Made by a program: the position numbers and the translations under genes
From: Aliikangiella sp. G2MR2-5
GTDB lineage: Bacteria; Pseudomonadota; Gammaproteobacteria; Enterobacterales; Kangiellaceae
Assembly (NCBI RefSeq): GCF_015687155.1
Contig: NZ_JADPQF010000002.1
Location: forward strand, 558,001-622,000
Direction: 5' to 3'
Length of the DNA stretch: 64,000 nt
The notes under the pieces: generated by a model
Told to the model about the DNA's origin: nothing
The model's input: the letters and a program-made list of their open reading frames with translations, nothing else
Database searches by the model: none
In this document: piece after piece, positions 8,366 to 17,285 of the stretch
Layout of the letters: each line of letters starts with the position of its first letter
Position numbering within the stretch: position 1 is the first letter of the stretch

Positions 8366-9322
8366 ATGAACGCCGATAGTCAACTCAGCCACTCTGATGC
8401 GCTCAGTACCATCACCGAAAAGCGAAGAGCTCTTGAAAGCTTAATCAAAATTGCTGCAAGTGTAGAGAACCAGCAAAGTGCTCTCAGTGAGCTTGCTTTA
8501 GCGGCTAAACCATCTCAGGAATTTCCAGCAAAAGTAGTAAGCTATTTTGCTGCCATCGAGAAGCGATTGAAGGATACTGACTCCACAGGCCTACTCCATA
8601 AGTTAGAAACTATTGAAAAGAAAATCGGTAGTTCAGTTAACAAGATTCTGAAACTTGCCAAAATCGATATCAACAAACTACGCGACAGTGAACTGGAAAA
8701 TATCAATATCGAAAGCTTTGGTCAGTTTATCGACGACTTCAAACGGCGTACCAATACTTCTCTGGCACTAAGATTTATTTTAAAAAAACGAGGCATGGCA
8801 ATTGCTCCGATCAAATTGCCTATCCAACAGGAGACTGTCAATGAGCAGATAGCCTTTCTTAAGGAAAAGGAAATTCAGTGTGTTAAGCAGGTTAGAAAAG
8901 AAATCCAGGCAATTATCAAAGATACCAGTGCCATTCTTCTACAACCCAACCTACCGGAGCCGATGAAAGAGGAGCTAGAACAGGTTAACAAGGCTATGTT
9001 GGTAAATCTTGAGCATCTGGATAGAGGAGGCACTGTAAAGTCGCTCCCCAATGTTTTTGAGATTGTTACTTTGGAAACAGAGTCTTATGATTCAGGTGAA
9101 GTCAACGAAAGAACGCCTCCAGAAGATAACCGTGAGACTCAGGAAAAAGTAGATGAGCAACCTGAGCCGGAGCAGAAAACAGAAAGCAGAAAAAAGGAAG
9201 TAAAAGCGAAAACCGAAGAGCCAGAAAAGGAAATAAAATCCTACTGGTGGATTTTCAAAAAATGGCTAAGCTCCCCGTGGAGCACAAGCTGGCGCAGCCT
9301 GAAAGCAAAGTATCGCCCATAA
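8366..9322 (+). CDS. Hypothetical cytoplasmic protein, helical, with charged linker
   Basis: A 318-residue protein without signal peptide or membrane segment. Residues 1-210 look all-helical with coiled-coil character. About 225-290 is a low-complexity Glu/Lys/Pro-rich linker (EQPEPEQKTESRKKEVKAK). The C-terminus is short, aromatic and basic (YWWIFKKWLSSPWS), which could contact the membrane surface. An AGCAGGGA SD precedes the ATG. No family recognised. The gene ends 13 bp from the convergent permease gene. Confidence 0.7.
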   Translation: MNADSQLSHSDALSTITEKRRALESLIKIAASVENQQSALSELALAAKPSQEFPAKVVSYFAAIEKRLKDTDSTGLLHKLETIEKKIGSSVNKILKLAKIDINKLRDSELENINIESFGQFIDDFKRRTNTSLALRFILKKRGMAIAPIKLPIQQETVNEQIAFLKEKEIQCVKQVRKEIQAIIKDTSAILLQPNLPEPMKEELEQVNKAMLVNLEHLDRGGTVKSLPNVFEIVTLETESYDSGEVNERTPPEDNRETQEKVDEQPEPEQKTESRKKEVKAKTEEPEKEIKSYWWIFKKWLSSPWSTSWRSLKAKYRP

Positions 9323-9335
9323 AGAAAAGATTTGG

Positions 9336-10646
9336 CTAACTTCTCCGAGTTACCAACCAGTAAATAGGCAAACCCGCTAACAATAAGACCACTCCCCACT
9401 GCATTGCTTTGACACCGACTCCTGCCACGGCCCACAAACAGTAGCCTAATGCAAAAACCGAGAAAAGCAGCGAAATGTAATTTCTTTTTTCACTCCACTC
9501 CATGATTGTCAAACGAATGCTAGCGGCAACCGATAATAGATATGGAATAAAGATACCCAATGTAGAAATCAAAATCGCAAATGTGAATAGACTCACCATC
9601 CCTTCACTGAAATTCGCAATAACTAAAAAAGAAATCAGCAAACTTGAAAAAACCAATGCCGTAATTGAAACTCCGGGGATCCGCGTATCTTTTAATATCG
9701 AAGGCATTAAATTATCGCGAGCGGCGGTCATTGGCACCTGCCCCTGCAACAGGATCCAGCCGTTAAGTGCGCCAATACAACTAATCAGAGCTCCCAATGC
9801 AATCAAACTACCTGCCCAGTCTCCCCATAGAACACGTGCAACGTCAGCGAAAGGCGCTTCCGAGCGAGCCATCACATCAGACGGCAATACACTCATCAGA
9901 CTAACCTGTGACGCAATATAAACACTTGCTGCGATCAAGAAACCCAGAAGTGTTGCTCTAGGAATCGTCTTCTTCGGCTGTCTCACATTTTCAGCTGGAA
10001 TTGTCGCCGATTCGAGTCCGAGAAATGCCCAAAGGGTCAGTGCTGCGGTCGCATTAATAGCATCAGGAAGAGATTCGCCGGAGGGATTAAAAGGCTTGAA
10101 AGCTGATACGTCAAAAACCCAGAATGCCGCAAGACCAATAATTAAGAGAGGAAGTAACTTTAAAATCGTGGTCACTAACTGAAAAATACCGGCTTTTCTG
10201 ACACCAAGGGTATTTAGCAAAGTTATTGACCAAACCAGCGCCAGAGAACAACTAATAGCAAGCAGCGGACTGCTAGAAAGTTGCGGAAAAAAATAGCTCG
10301 CATAGGACACTGTAGCCACAGAAATTGCGGCATTGCCGCACCAGATGGATACCCAGTAAGACCAGGTAACCATAAATCCTGCCAGGGGTCCAAAATTCTC
10401 GAGAGCATACCGATAAGGCCCCCCCTGCCTTGGGAAACGACGACATAAACGGACAAATACCAGGGCCGTCATCAATGCACCAAAAGTGGTAGCAAGCCAA
10501 CCGACAATACTGACACCACCGTATGGCGCAAGTGAAGCAGGCAGGAGAAAAATCCCCGAGCCTATCATGTTGCCGACAACCAGTGCGGTTGCAATCCAGA
10601 GGCCTATCTGCTTTTTATTGCGGGCACCAGTTGTCTGCTCACTCAT
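9336..10646 (-). CDS. APC superfamily amino-acid permease, basic amino acid/polyamine antiporter (APA) type
   Basis: A 436-residue inner-membrane carrier with about 12 hydrophobic segments. The first helix has the APC signature GNMIGSGIFLLPASL, and FLGLESATIPAENVRQPKK is typical of the AdiC/PotE-like APA branch, which handles arginine, agmatine, lysine, ornithine or putrescine. It is divergent, with 171 bp between start codons, from the aldehyde dehydrogenase, Rieske oxygenase and dimethylargininase genes. That placement suggests it imports or exchanges the substrate of that pathway, perhaps a methylarginine or related cationic amino acid. Family confidence is high; the substrate is inference. 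Confidence 0.87.
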   Translation of the reverse strand: MSEQTTGARNKKQIGLWIATALVVGNMIGSGIFLLPASLAPYGGVSIVGWLATTFGALMTALVFVRLCRRFPRQGGPYRYALENFGPLAGFMVTWSYWVSIWCGNAAISVATVSYASYFFPQLSSSPLLAISCSLALVWSITLLNTLGVRKAGIFQLVTTILKLLPLLIIGLAAFWVFDVSAFKPFNPSGESLPDAINATAALTLWAFLGLESATIPAENVRQPKKTIPRATLLGFLIAASVYIASQVSLMSVLPSDVMARSEAPFADVARVLWGDWAGSLIALGALISCIGALNGWILLQGQVPMTAARDNLMPSILKDTRIPGVSITALVFSSLLISFLVIANFSEGMVSLFTFAILISTLGIFIPYLLSVAASIRLTIMEWSEKRNYISLLFSVFALGYCLWAVAGVGVKAMQWGVVLLLAGLPIYWLVTRRS

Positions 10647-10817
10647 CGATACATCCCAAATGATTAAGTTAATTATTGCTCAGCGTTTGTTCTTCTTTTT
10701 GTTCTACCGTCCAATGACATCTTTGTCAAAAGATCGTTTGCTTGATTAGCAAGACAAATAGCGCTAACTTGGTGTACAAAATAGTTAACCAGATTCAATC
10801 TATCCAGGCCAATATCA

Positions 10818-12242
10818 ATGAGAGATTATCGAAAATTTTATATTAACGGGCAATGGGTCCTACCTTCAGCCGACAAGACTCTAGATGTGATCAATCCCGC
10901 AACGGAAGGTGTTTGTGCACAAATTTCCCTGGGCGATAAAGCCGATGTCGACGCTGCAGTTTCAGCGGCAAAAAAAGCCTTTGCCAGCTATGGATTCAGT
11001 TCAAAAAGCGACCGAATAGAAATACTCGAAAATATTATTAACGAATATAAAAATCGCTATAACGATATCGCAGAAGCCATCAGCGAAGAAATGGGCGCTC
11101 CAGTAAATCTAGCCACTAAAGCTCAGACCGGTGCGGGGCTTGGTCATTTAAAGACAGCTCTCAGCGTACTAAAAGAGTTCCAGTTTGACTATGCCCAGGG
11201 CAATAGCCACATCTACAAAGAACCTATCGGAGTTTGCGGTTTAATTACTCCGTGGAACTGGCCAATGAACCAGATCACCTGCAAAGTCGCTCCGGCAATT
11301 GCCACCGGCTGCACCATGATATTAAAGCCGTCAGAAATTGCACCTTTGTCAGCTTATATCTTTGCGGAAATTATGGATAAGGCGGGGGTACCTGCCGGCG
11401 TATTCAATCTGGTGAATGGCGATGGCCCCGGAGTGGGTACACTCCTCTCCAGTCATCCCGATGTTGATATGATGTCTTTCACCGGTTCAACTCGCGCGGG
11501 CTCTCTGGTAGCACAAAATGCAGCGCCGACAGTAAAGAGGGTCACTCAGGAGCTGGGTGGAAAATCGGCCAATATCATTCTTGATGATGCGGATATTGAA
11601 GCGGCAGTTAAACGTGGCGCATTTTCAGTTTTTAATAACACCGGTCAGTCCTGTAACGCTCCGACGCGAATGCTGGTACCGGCCGATAAAATGGCTGTCG
11701 CCTGCGAAGTTGCGAGCAAAACGGCCAGTCGTGTCATCGTCGGCGATCCGGCGAACGAAGAAACCACTATGGGACCTCTGGTTAGCCAGGTTCAATTTGA
11801 AAAGGTTCAGGGACTTATTCAAAAAGGAATTGACGAAGGTGCCGAGCTGGTTTGTGGTGGCGTCGGTAAACCGGAAGGACTGAACAAAGGCTACTTTGTT
11901 AAACCGACTGTTTTTGCCAATGTCACCAACGATATGACCATCGCCCGCGAAGAAATTTTTGGTCCGGTACTTTCTATTATCTCCTATCACAGCGACGAAG
12001 AAGCTATCGCGATAGCAAACGATACACCTTATGGTCTCGCAGGTTATATTCAGGGAAGTGATATGGCACGCATAGGCTCGATAGCAGCAAAAATTCGTGC
12101 TGGAAATATTAATGTAAACGGACAATCAGGAGATCTCAATACGCCTTTTGGTGGATACAAACAATCAGGTAATGGCCGGGAATGGGGTGAATATGGCTTC
12201 GAAGACTTTTTGGAAATTAAAGCGGTGAGTGGATTGGAGTGA
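10818..12242 (+). CDS. NAD(P)-dependent aldehyde dehydrogenase
   Basis: A 474-residue, full-length ALDH that oxidises an aldehyde to its acid. The general base is E245 (TQELGGKS) and the nucleophile C279 (NTGQSCNAP). The cofactor segment ITPWNWPMNQ and the C-terminal motif PFGGYKQSGNGREWG are present. It is the first gene of the plus-strand block with the Rieske oxygenase and the dimethylargininase. Its substrate may be an aldehyde released by the oxygenase (oxidative N-dealkylation gives formaldehyde or a larger aldehyde), but the sequence does not prove this. Confidence 0.93.
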   Translation: MRDYRKFYINGQWVLPSADKTLDVINPATEGVCAQISLGDKADVDAAVSAAKKAFASYGFSSKSDRIEILENIINEYKNRYNDIAEAISEEMGAPVNLATKAQTGAGLGHLKTALSVLKEFQFDYAQGNSHIYKEPIGVCGLITPWNWPMNQITCKVAPAIATGCTMILKPSEIAPLSAYIFAEIMDKAGVPAGVFNLVNGDGPGVGTLLSSHPDVDMMSFTGSTRAGSLVAQNAAPTVKRVTQELGGKSANIILDDADIEAAVKRGAFSVFNNTGQSCNAPTRMLVPADKMAVACEVASKTASRVIVGDPANEETTMGPLVSQVQFEKVQGLIQKGIDEGAELVCGGVGKPEGLNKGYFVKPTVFANVTNDMTIAREEIFGPVLSIISYHSDEEAIAIANDTPYGLAGYIQGSDMARIGSIAAKIRAGNINVNGQSGDLNTPFGGYKQSGNGREWGEYGFEDFLEIKAVSGLE

Positions 12243-12336
12243 TCCCCCAGCCTGCCCTTTTGGACGAAAAGGAAGCAACAGAAGAAGTTTCCGCTGATGC
12301 TACATAAAAATATAATCATTGAATAATCCATAACTA

Positions 12337-12361
12337 AACCCTCTCCCGCTCAGAGAGGGTT
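12337..12361. repeat. Hairpin of the CCCTCTCCC type in the leader of the Rieske gene
   Basis: AACCCTCTC (12337-12345) and GAGAGGGTT (12353-12361) are perfect arms around a 7-base loop, followed by further purine-rich GTGAGAGGATCAGGGAGAAGG that runs into the SD. The sequence resembles short dispersed CCCTCTCCC repeats found between genes in several gammaproteobacteria. It has no T tract, so readthrough from the aldehyde dehydrogenase gene is possible. It may tune translation of the downstream GTG start. Confidence 0.5.
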
Positions 12362-12385
12362 AGTGAGAGGATCAGGGAGAAGGCC

Positions 12386-13486
12386 GTGACCTTGAACGCA
12401 GAAATACTGAACCATCTCGAACCAGCGAAAGAAGACAATGCGCACACTTTACCGGCATGCCTCTATACCGACGCTAGTTATCTGGAACTCGAATACCAGG
12501 CAATTTTTGAAGCCAACTGGCAGCTTGCAGCGCACAAAGACCAACTCCAAAATTCGGGAGATCAGGTGATCTGTGAAGTCGGTCGCGTGCCCCTGGTCAT
12601 TGTTAGAAATCAGGAAGGCCAGTTAAAGGCCTTTCACAATGTTTGTCGACATCGAGCAGGACCTGTGGCTACGGAAAACGGTAATAATAAAGTGCTGCGT
12701 TGCAAATATCATGGCTGGACCTATACTCTGAATGGTGATTTACGAAGCGCGCCGGAAATGAATTCCACTCCCAACTTTGATGTCTGCCAACACCATTTAC
12801 CACAGGCGCTGGTAGAGGAATGGGAAGGCTTTATTTTTGTTAGTGTCAAAGACAATCCTCCCCCGCTAGCAGAGGTTTTAAAAGGGATAGCAACTAGCAT
12901 TCAACCAATCGATTTAAAAAAGATGACTTTTAGTCATCGTGATGAATATGTGATTGACTGCAACTGGAAAGTCTATATGGATAATTATCTGGAAGGTTAT
13001 CACCTCCCCCATGTTCACCCCGGACTGAGCAAACTTCTGGATTATCGAAGTTACGATACAATTCTGGACCAGTGGTACAGCTATCAATTCAGTCCGCTCG
13101 ACCGGCAAGGCGAGGACAATCCGAATAATTTTTATGGCGAAGGTAAAGCTCATTACTACTGTATCTTTCCGAACTTAATGCTGAATATTTTACCGGGTCG
13201 CCTGCAAACCAATATTATCTTGCCGGTAGGTCATGATAAAACCAAAGTCGTCTTCGATTACTACTACTGTGATTTAGACTCTGAACAAACGAAAAAGCTG
13301 ATCGCACAAGACCGTGAGTTTAGTGATGAAGTTCAGGATGAAGATATTATGATCTGCGAAAAGGTGCAGATAGGATTAAATTCCGGCAGCTATGAAGCGG
13401 GCCGACTTTGTATGAAACGAGAAACCGGCGTGCTTCATTTTCAAAATTTAATTCGTAAAGTATTAAGAGACAATTTTTCGGTATAG
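12386..13486 (+). CDS. Rieske non-heme iron oxygenase, alpha subunit (quaternary-amine / carnitine-oxygenase type)
   Basis: A 366-residue oxygenase that would use electrons from a reductase and O2 to hydroxylate a substrate, often cleaving an N-alkyl group. The Rieske [2Fe-2S] ligands are C87-x-H89 and C106-x2-H109. The mononuclear iron site shows H206 and H211 in NYLEGYHLPHVHPG, and the position three before the first His, normally the bridging Asp, is E203. From memory, Glu at this position is a mark of the carnitine oxygenase CntA group. It starts at GTG with a GGGAGAAGG SD. No reductase partner is adjacent; the fpr gene at 61961 is far away. Between an aldehyde dehydrogenase and a dimethylargininase, an N-methylated substrate is likely but unproven. 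Confidence 0.85.
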   Translation: MTLNAEILNHLEPAKEDNAHTLPACLYTDASYLELEYQAIFEANWQLAAHKDQLQNSGDQVICEVGRVPLVIVRNQEGQLKAFHNVCRHRAGPVATENGNNKVLRCKYHGWTYTLNGDLRSAPEMNSTPNFDVCQHHLPQALVEEWEGFIFVSVKDNPPPLAEVLKGIATSIQPIDLKKMTFSHRDEYVIDCNWKVYMDNYLEGYHLPHVHPGLSKLLDYRSYDTILDQWYSYQFSPLDRQGEDNPNNFYGEGKAHYYCIFPNLMLNILPGRLQTNIILPVGHDKTKVVFDYYYCDLDSEQTKKLIAQDREFSDEVQDEDIMICEKVQIGLNSGSYEAGRLCMKRETGVLHFQNLIRKVLRDNFSV

Positions 13487-13551
13487 TCATTTAACGCCCT
13501 TCCCTTTAAGTGGGAAAAACTAACTGAATACTCAATAATAAGGATCCCTGA

Positions 13552-14313
13552 ATGTTTACCAAAGCCATTGTTAGAACTCCCTGCCATGAGATGGTCAAAG
13601 GCATCACCAGCGCTAACCTGGGTGCACCAATCTACGAAAAGGCGCTAGCGCAACATGCTGATTATATTGAGGCGCTTATCGAGTGTGGTCTGGACGTCAC
13701 CATTTTGCCGCCGGATGAAGGTTATCCCGATTCCTGTTTTGTCGAAGACGTCGCTCTAATGACCCCGCATTGCGCCATCATCACAAATCCCGGTGCAGAT
13801 TCACGTAAAGGTGAAATTGAGTCCATGATCCCCGCTGTTGAAGAATTTTACGACAAGGTAGAATTTATTGAAGCGCCGGGAACAGTTGAAGCCGGTGATA
13901 TTATGATGGTGGGTGATCATTTTTATATTGGCCTTTCCGACAGAACCAATGAAATAGGTGCGGTACAGATGATCAGCTATCTGGAAAAATATGGCATGTC
14001 AGGCTCGATGGTGGAAATGAGCGAGATGCTGCATTTAAAAACCGGCCTCAGTTATCTTGAGAATAATAAGTTACTCGCGACCGGTGAGTTTGTTGCAAAA
14101 GAAGAATTTCAGAAGTTCGATATGATTGAAATCGATAACGATGAAGCCTATGCGAGCAATAGTGTATGGATAAACGATACCATATTAACACCGAATGGTT
14201 TTCCCAAAACTAAAGCGAAACTTGAACAGACTGGATATAAAATTCGGGAAGTCGATGTTTCAGAGTTTCAGAAACTGGATGGTGGATTAAGCTGTCTTTC
14301 TTTAAGGTTTTAA
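13552..14313 (+). CDS. N(G),N(G)-dimethylarginine dimethylaminohydrolase (dimethylargininase, DDAH)
   Basis: Hydrolyses mono- or asymmetric dimethylarginine to citrulline plus methylamine or dimethylamine. The protein is 253 residues, the size of Pseudomonas aeruginosa DDAH, with catalytic E113 (TVEAGD), H161 (MLHLKTGLSYL) and C248 (GGLSCLSLRF). These correspond one-for-one, offset by one, to E114/H162/C249 that I recall for the P. aeruginosa enzyme. The substrate-binding segment PDSCFVEDVA is present. The start has a good AAGGAT SD. The upstream neighbours (permease, aldehyde dehydrogenase, Rieske oxygenase) suggest a catabolic unit. Related guanidino-group hydrolases exist, so the exact substrate needs an assay, but this is the best-supported member of the block. 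Confidence 0.9.
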   Translation: MFTKAIVRTPCHEMVKGITSANLGAPIYEKALAQHADYIEALIECGLDVTILPPDEGYPDSCFVEDVALMTPHCAIITNPGADSRKGEIESMIPAVEEFYDKVEFIEAPGTVEAGDIMMVGDHFYIGLSDRTNEIGAVQMISYLEKYGMSGSMVEMSEMLHLKTGLSYLENNKLLATGEFVAKEEFQKFDMIEIDNDEAYASNSVWINDTILTPNGFPKTKAKLEQTGYKIREVDVSEFQKLDGGLSCLSLRF

Positions 14314-14344
14314 ATTAGAAATTTACACGTTGTCGGATAAAAAA

Positions 14345-14995
14345 ATGAACAAACGAAATCAAGCAGTATTCTTGAGCATCATTCTATTCACCACTCTGTT
14401 ATCAGGCTGCCAGTCAGCCTACTACGGCGCTTTAGAAAAAGTAGGCATTCATAAACGAGACGTTCTGGTTTCTCGCGTTGAGAAAACCAGAGACAGTCAG
14501 GAAGAAGCCAAAGAACAGTTTCAATCGGCACTTGAACAATTTAAAAGCGTTGTGCATTTTGATGGTGGCGAGCTGGAGTCTGTTTATAACAAGTTAAATG
14601 ATGAATACATTGCTGCCAAAGAAGCCGCTGAAGATGTGACCAATCGTATTGATAATGTTGAAAGCGTATCGGATGCGTTGTTCGATGAGTGGGAAGCTGA
14701 GCTTTCTGAATACACCAGCGCGTCACTAAAAAGACAAAGCCAGCAATCTTTAACAGAAACCAAAAGGCAATACGCGCGAATGATTAAGACCATGCGCCGC
14801 GTTGAGAAATCCATGCAACCTGTGTTGAATGTATTTAAAGATCAGGTGTTGTTTTTAAAGCATAACTTGAATGCCAAAGCGGTTTCTTCAATCAAGAATG
14901 AATTGAAAGGGATTGAGACGGATGTTTCTCGACTGATCCAGCAGATGAATGATTCGATTAAAGAGGCGAATGATTTTATTAAGAGTATGGAATAG
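14345..14995 (+). CDS. DUF2959 family lipoprotein
   Basis: A 216-residue protein with a lipoprotein signal (LLSGC, lipidated C22) and a helical, coiled-coil-rich body. The conserved stretches YYGALEKVGIHKRD, FDGGELESVYNKLNDEY and VLFLKHNLNAKA are those I associate with DUF2959, an uncharacterised family of gammaproteobacterial outer-membrane-associated proteins. The ATG at 14345 gives a good signal peptide; a TTG at 14330 is open in frame but lacks an SD. It starts 31 bp after the dimethylargininase gene and may be cotranscribed, with no obvious functional link. Confidence 0.82.
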   Translation: MNKRNQAVFLSIILFTTLLSGCQSAYYGALEKVGIHKRDVLVSRVEKTRDSQEEAKEQFQSALEQFKSVVHFDGGELESVYNKLNDEYIAAKEAAEDVTNRIDNVESVSDALFDEWEAELSEYTSASLKRQSQQSLTETKRQYARMIKTMRRVEKSMQPVLNVFKDQVLFLKHNLNAKAVSSIKNELKGIETDVSRLIQQMNDSIKEANDFIKSME

Positions 14996-15026
14996 ATTTA
15001 ATTTAGATACAGGAAAACAAATCCAT

Positions 15027-15881
15027 ATGAAACCATTTTTAATGATTGGACTGCTATTGGTATCAATGGCAATTTTTGCTGAAGAGCAACCTAATTCAAC
15101 AGTTTATGGCGATCAAAGTGATAAAACCGATCCAAGAAGCTATGAGGTAGTATTCATTTCAATTGACGGTACCAACCAACATCAAAAGCAAAGAGTCACG
15201 CTTGATCCCGGCCCGCACTTATTCGAAGTAGCAACAACTAAAACTTCCAGATATGATGTTATAACATCAAAGCGCATGTCTATTGATATTAAGCCATGTA
15301 CATCTTATTACTTCTCGGCGCAACATTCTAAAGAGAGGCGAGGTAAATATTGGACATTAGAGCAGAGAGAGGTTCCTATAGAAGGCTGTACTTATATTGA
15401 AAAGCCTAAGCCTTTTGATTATAGAAGGGATTCACGAACCAGTCAGTACCAAGCTGAAATGCATGCAATAGCCATGCGAAGCTTTATTTTTTATAAAATG
15501 GATGCCTGCGCAGAATTGAAAAATAACGATAAACTTATTCAATGGTTAACTACTAATAATTCAATTGTGAACGCTGCAGACTTAGAAATTAAGTCAAGAA
15601 TTGGAGCCTTGTATAATCTAAAAGGTGATGCGGAAACCATTAAGTATTTTAACGCTTTTGCTAACATGCTAGCCGAAGCAGAAAGTAAGATATTGAAAGC
15701 TCATGGGGGCGATGACAATTGTTCAGTAAACTTTGAAGGCTGGAGCAACTTAGAAGACCTTTATCCATTTAATGAAGTATATAAAGCCATACTAAAGGAA
15801 GACAACTCGACAAGTAGTTTTTTGGAGGCTTATCCTAAAGCACTTGAATTATTTCAGAATTCGCAAAAACAATTAAACTAA
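15027..15881 (+). CDS. Exported protein of unknown function
   Basis: A 284-residue protein with a signal peptide (MKPFLMIGLLLVSMAIFAEE). The first third contains a beta-rich stretch (SIDGTNQHQKQRVTLDPGPH) resembling the small PEGA-type surface domains; the remainder is probably helical. Several cysteines (IKPCTSYY, IEGCTY, MDACAEL, DDNCSV) could form periplasmic disulfides. The ATG at 15027 has an AGGAAA SD; the open frame extends 26 codons upstream into the end of the DUF2959 gene but has no start signal there. No family recognised. Confidence 0.72.
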   Translation: MKPFLMIGLLLVSMAIFAEEQPNSTVYGDQSDKTDPRSYEVVFISIDGTNQHQKQRVTLDPGPHLFEVATTKTSRYDVITSKRMSIDIKPCTSYYFSAQHSKERRGKYWTLEQREVPIEGCTYIEKPKPFDYRRDSRTSQYQAEMHAIAMRSFIFYKMDACAELKNNDKLIQWLTTNNSIVNAADLEIKSRIGALYNLKGDAETIKYFNAFANMLAEAESKILKAHGGDDNCSVNFEGWSNLEDLYPFNEVYKAILKEDNSTSSFLEAYPKALELFQNSQKQLN

Positions 15882-15971
15882 CATATATTTCAAGAAAATT
15901 AGAACACTAGAAATGGTATCCATATCCAACTGCGTTTCACATTGTAGAAGTAAGAAAAACAGACAATTTTT

Positions 15972-16730
15972 ATGCTTACAACAATAAATAAAATAGATTT
16001 ATCCATTAGTAGCCCCCCCTCTCAAGATTCAGACTTTTTCCTGCGTCTAGCCTTGTTTATCACAGTTTTTGTATTTAGCGGGTTTATTGTTAACTGGATC
16101 GTCAACCCAGAAAACCTCGGACGGGTTACTTTATGGATAGGTTTACACGGAACATTCAGCGCCGCCTGGTACCTGTTACTCCTTAATCAGTTAAGGTTAT
16201 CAAGATCCGGTCATTTAGCGACACACAAACGCCTCGGTAAACTCAGTGCGCTGCTGGTAATAGCGATAATAGTCACTGGTATGATTATGGTGCTCGATCT
16301 CTACCAACGTCTGGTGGATATCGGCATGTTTAATCCTTCCGATGAGATTGCACGCACCAGAGCAGGTGGATTAATTGGCAGTACTTTTCTTCAGTGGGCC
16401 ATATTTGCAATACTTTTCGTAATGGGGATATTGAATGTCCGTACGCCGACACACCACAAACGATTTATGCTGGCTGCCGCCATTCAAATGATGCCCGAAG
16501 GATTAAATCGTTTTATTCATCTTCTGGGACTGCCCGGATACGCAATGTTAATCATGATATTTTTAATTTATCTATCAATCATTACCTATGACTGGAAAAC
16601 TGAGCGTCGGCTTCACTGGAGCACTCTTTTTTCACTGGGACTATTTGTTCTTTTAGCGACCTCTATTTACACTGTTTTTCGATCGCAAGTCTGGGGCGAC
16701 TGGGTAGTAAAAATGTTAAGTGGAATTTAG
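15972..16730 (+). CDS. Multi-pass inner-membrane protein of unknown function
   Basis: A 252-residue protein with about seven hydrophobic helices. Conserved-looking polar positions include LHGTFSAAWY, THKRLGKLS and THHKRFMLAAA; the paired histidines recall heme- or quinone-binding membrane proteins, but I cannot assign a family. The SD is weak (ACAATTTTT before ATG), so the start may be imperfect. Confidence 0.7.
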   Translation: MLTTINKIDLSISSPPSQDSDFFLRLALFITVFVFSGFIVNWIVNPENLGRVTLWIGLHGTFSAAWYLLLLNQLRLSRSGHLATHKRLGKLSALLVIAIIVTGMIMVLDLYQRLVDIGMFNPSDEIARTRAGGLIGSTFLQWAIFAILFVMGILNVRTPTHHKRFMLAAAIQMMPEGLNRFIHLLGLPGYAMLIMIFLIYLSIITYDWKTERRLHWSTLFSLGLFVLLATSIYTVFRSQVWGDWVVKMLSGI

Positions 16731-16857
16731 TATTGCAGCATGGAAGGTTGGACAAGCTTCGCATAACCCAATTTATTTACTAGCCATCAATTTACTATCC
16801 ACTTTAAAGACATCAAATAGCAATAGCGACGAACATCATATCAAAGGAATCAAACTC

Positions 16858-17034
16858 ATGCTTTTCTGGATGGCCATCAGTGTTTTCGGATTTTCAATCG
16901 GTCTTATTTGGCACAACTCAATACAAAGGAAGCGAGACCAAGAACTCAAACTAAAAAAAATTCAAGGAGAACTTGCCGCAAGGAAGAAAGCGACTAAAAA
17001 AAGCAATAGTGAAATACGAGGAATTGATGAGTAA
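16858..17034 (+). CDS. Small single-pass membrane protein
   Basis: A 58-residue protein with one hydrophobic helix (MLFWMAISVFGFSIGLIW) followed by a very basic, probably helical tail (QRKRDQELKLKKIQGEL). The ATG at 16858 has an AAAGGAA SD at 8 bases; the open frame extends 46 codons upstream without a comparable signal. Unknown function. The topology resembles small membrane-anchored coiled-coil proteins that modulate partners. Confidence 0.55.
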   Translation: MLFWMAISVFGFSIGLIWHNSIQRKRDQELKLKKIQGELAARKKATKKSNSEIRGIDE

Positions 17035-17285
17035 GCTGAAATAAATTCACTGAACAAACATATTGAACAATATCAGATTAGTAGTTCTGTTTTAATTTCC
17101 ATCCACATCCACATTTGTTCATGTTCAAGTTCACATGTTCAAATCTCAATGACAAATAAATACGTCAATAGCTAGCCGATTTAGAGATAATTGTTGTTAA
17201 CTCACAGCAATGTCTTCTTTTTTAGTCTAGATTATTTTGAGTTCTAGTAACGAAAAACGGAAATTCAAAAGAGGGATATATTAAA

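Noticed and set aside
11625-12125. Minus-strand frame of 166 codons opposite the aldehyde dehydrogenase
   Set aside because: Shadow of a well-supported enzyme gene; no start signal, no recognisable domain.
14330-14341. TTGTCGGAT before the DUF2959 gene, resembling the protease operator
   Set aside because: Only 9 of 12 bases, single copy, no partner 21 bp away, and it overlaps the start region of the gene; a chance match is likely.
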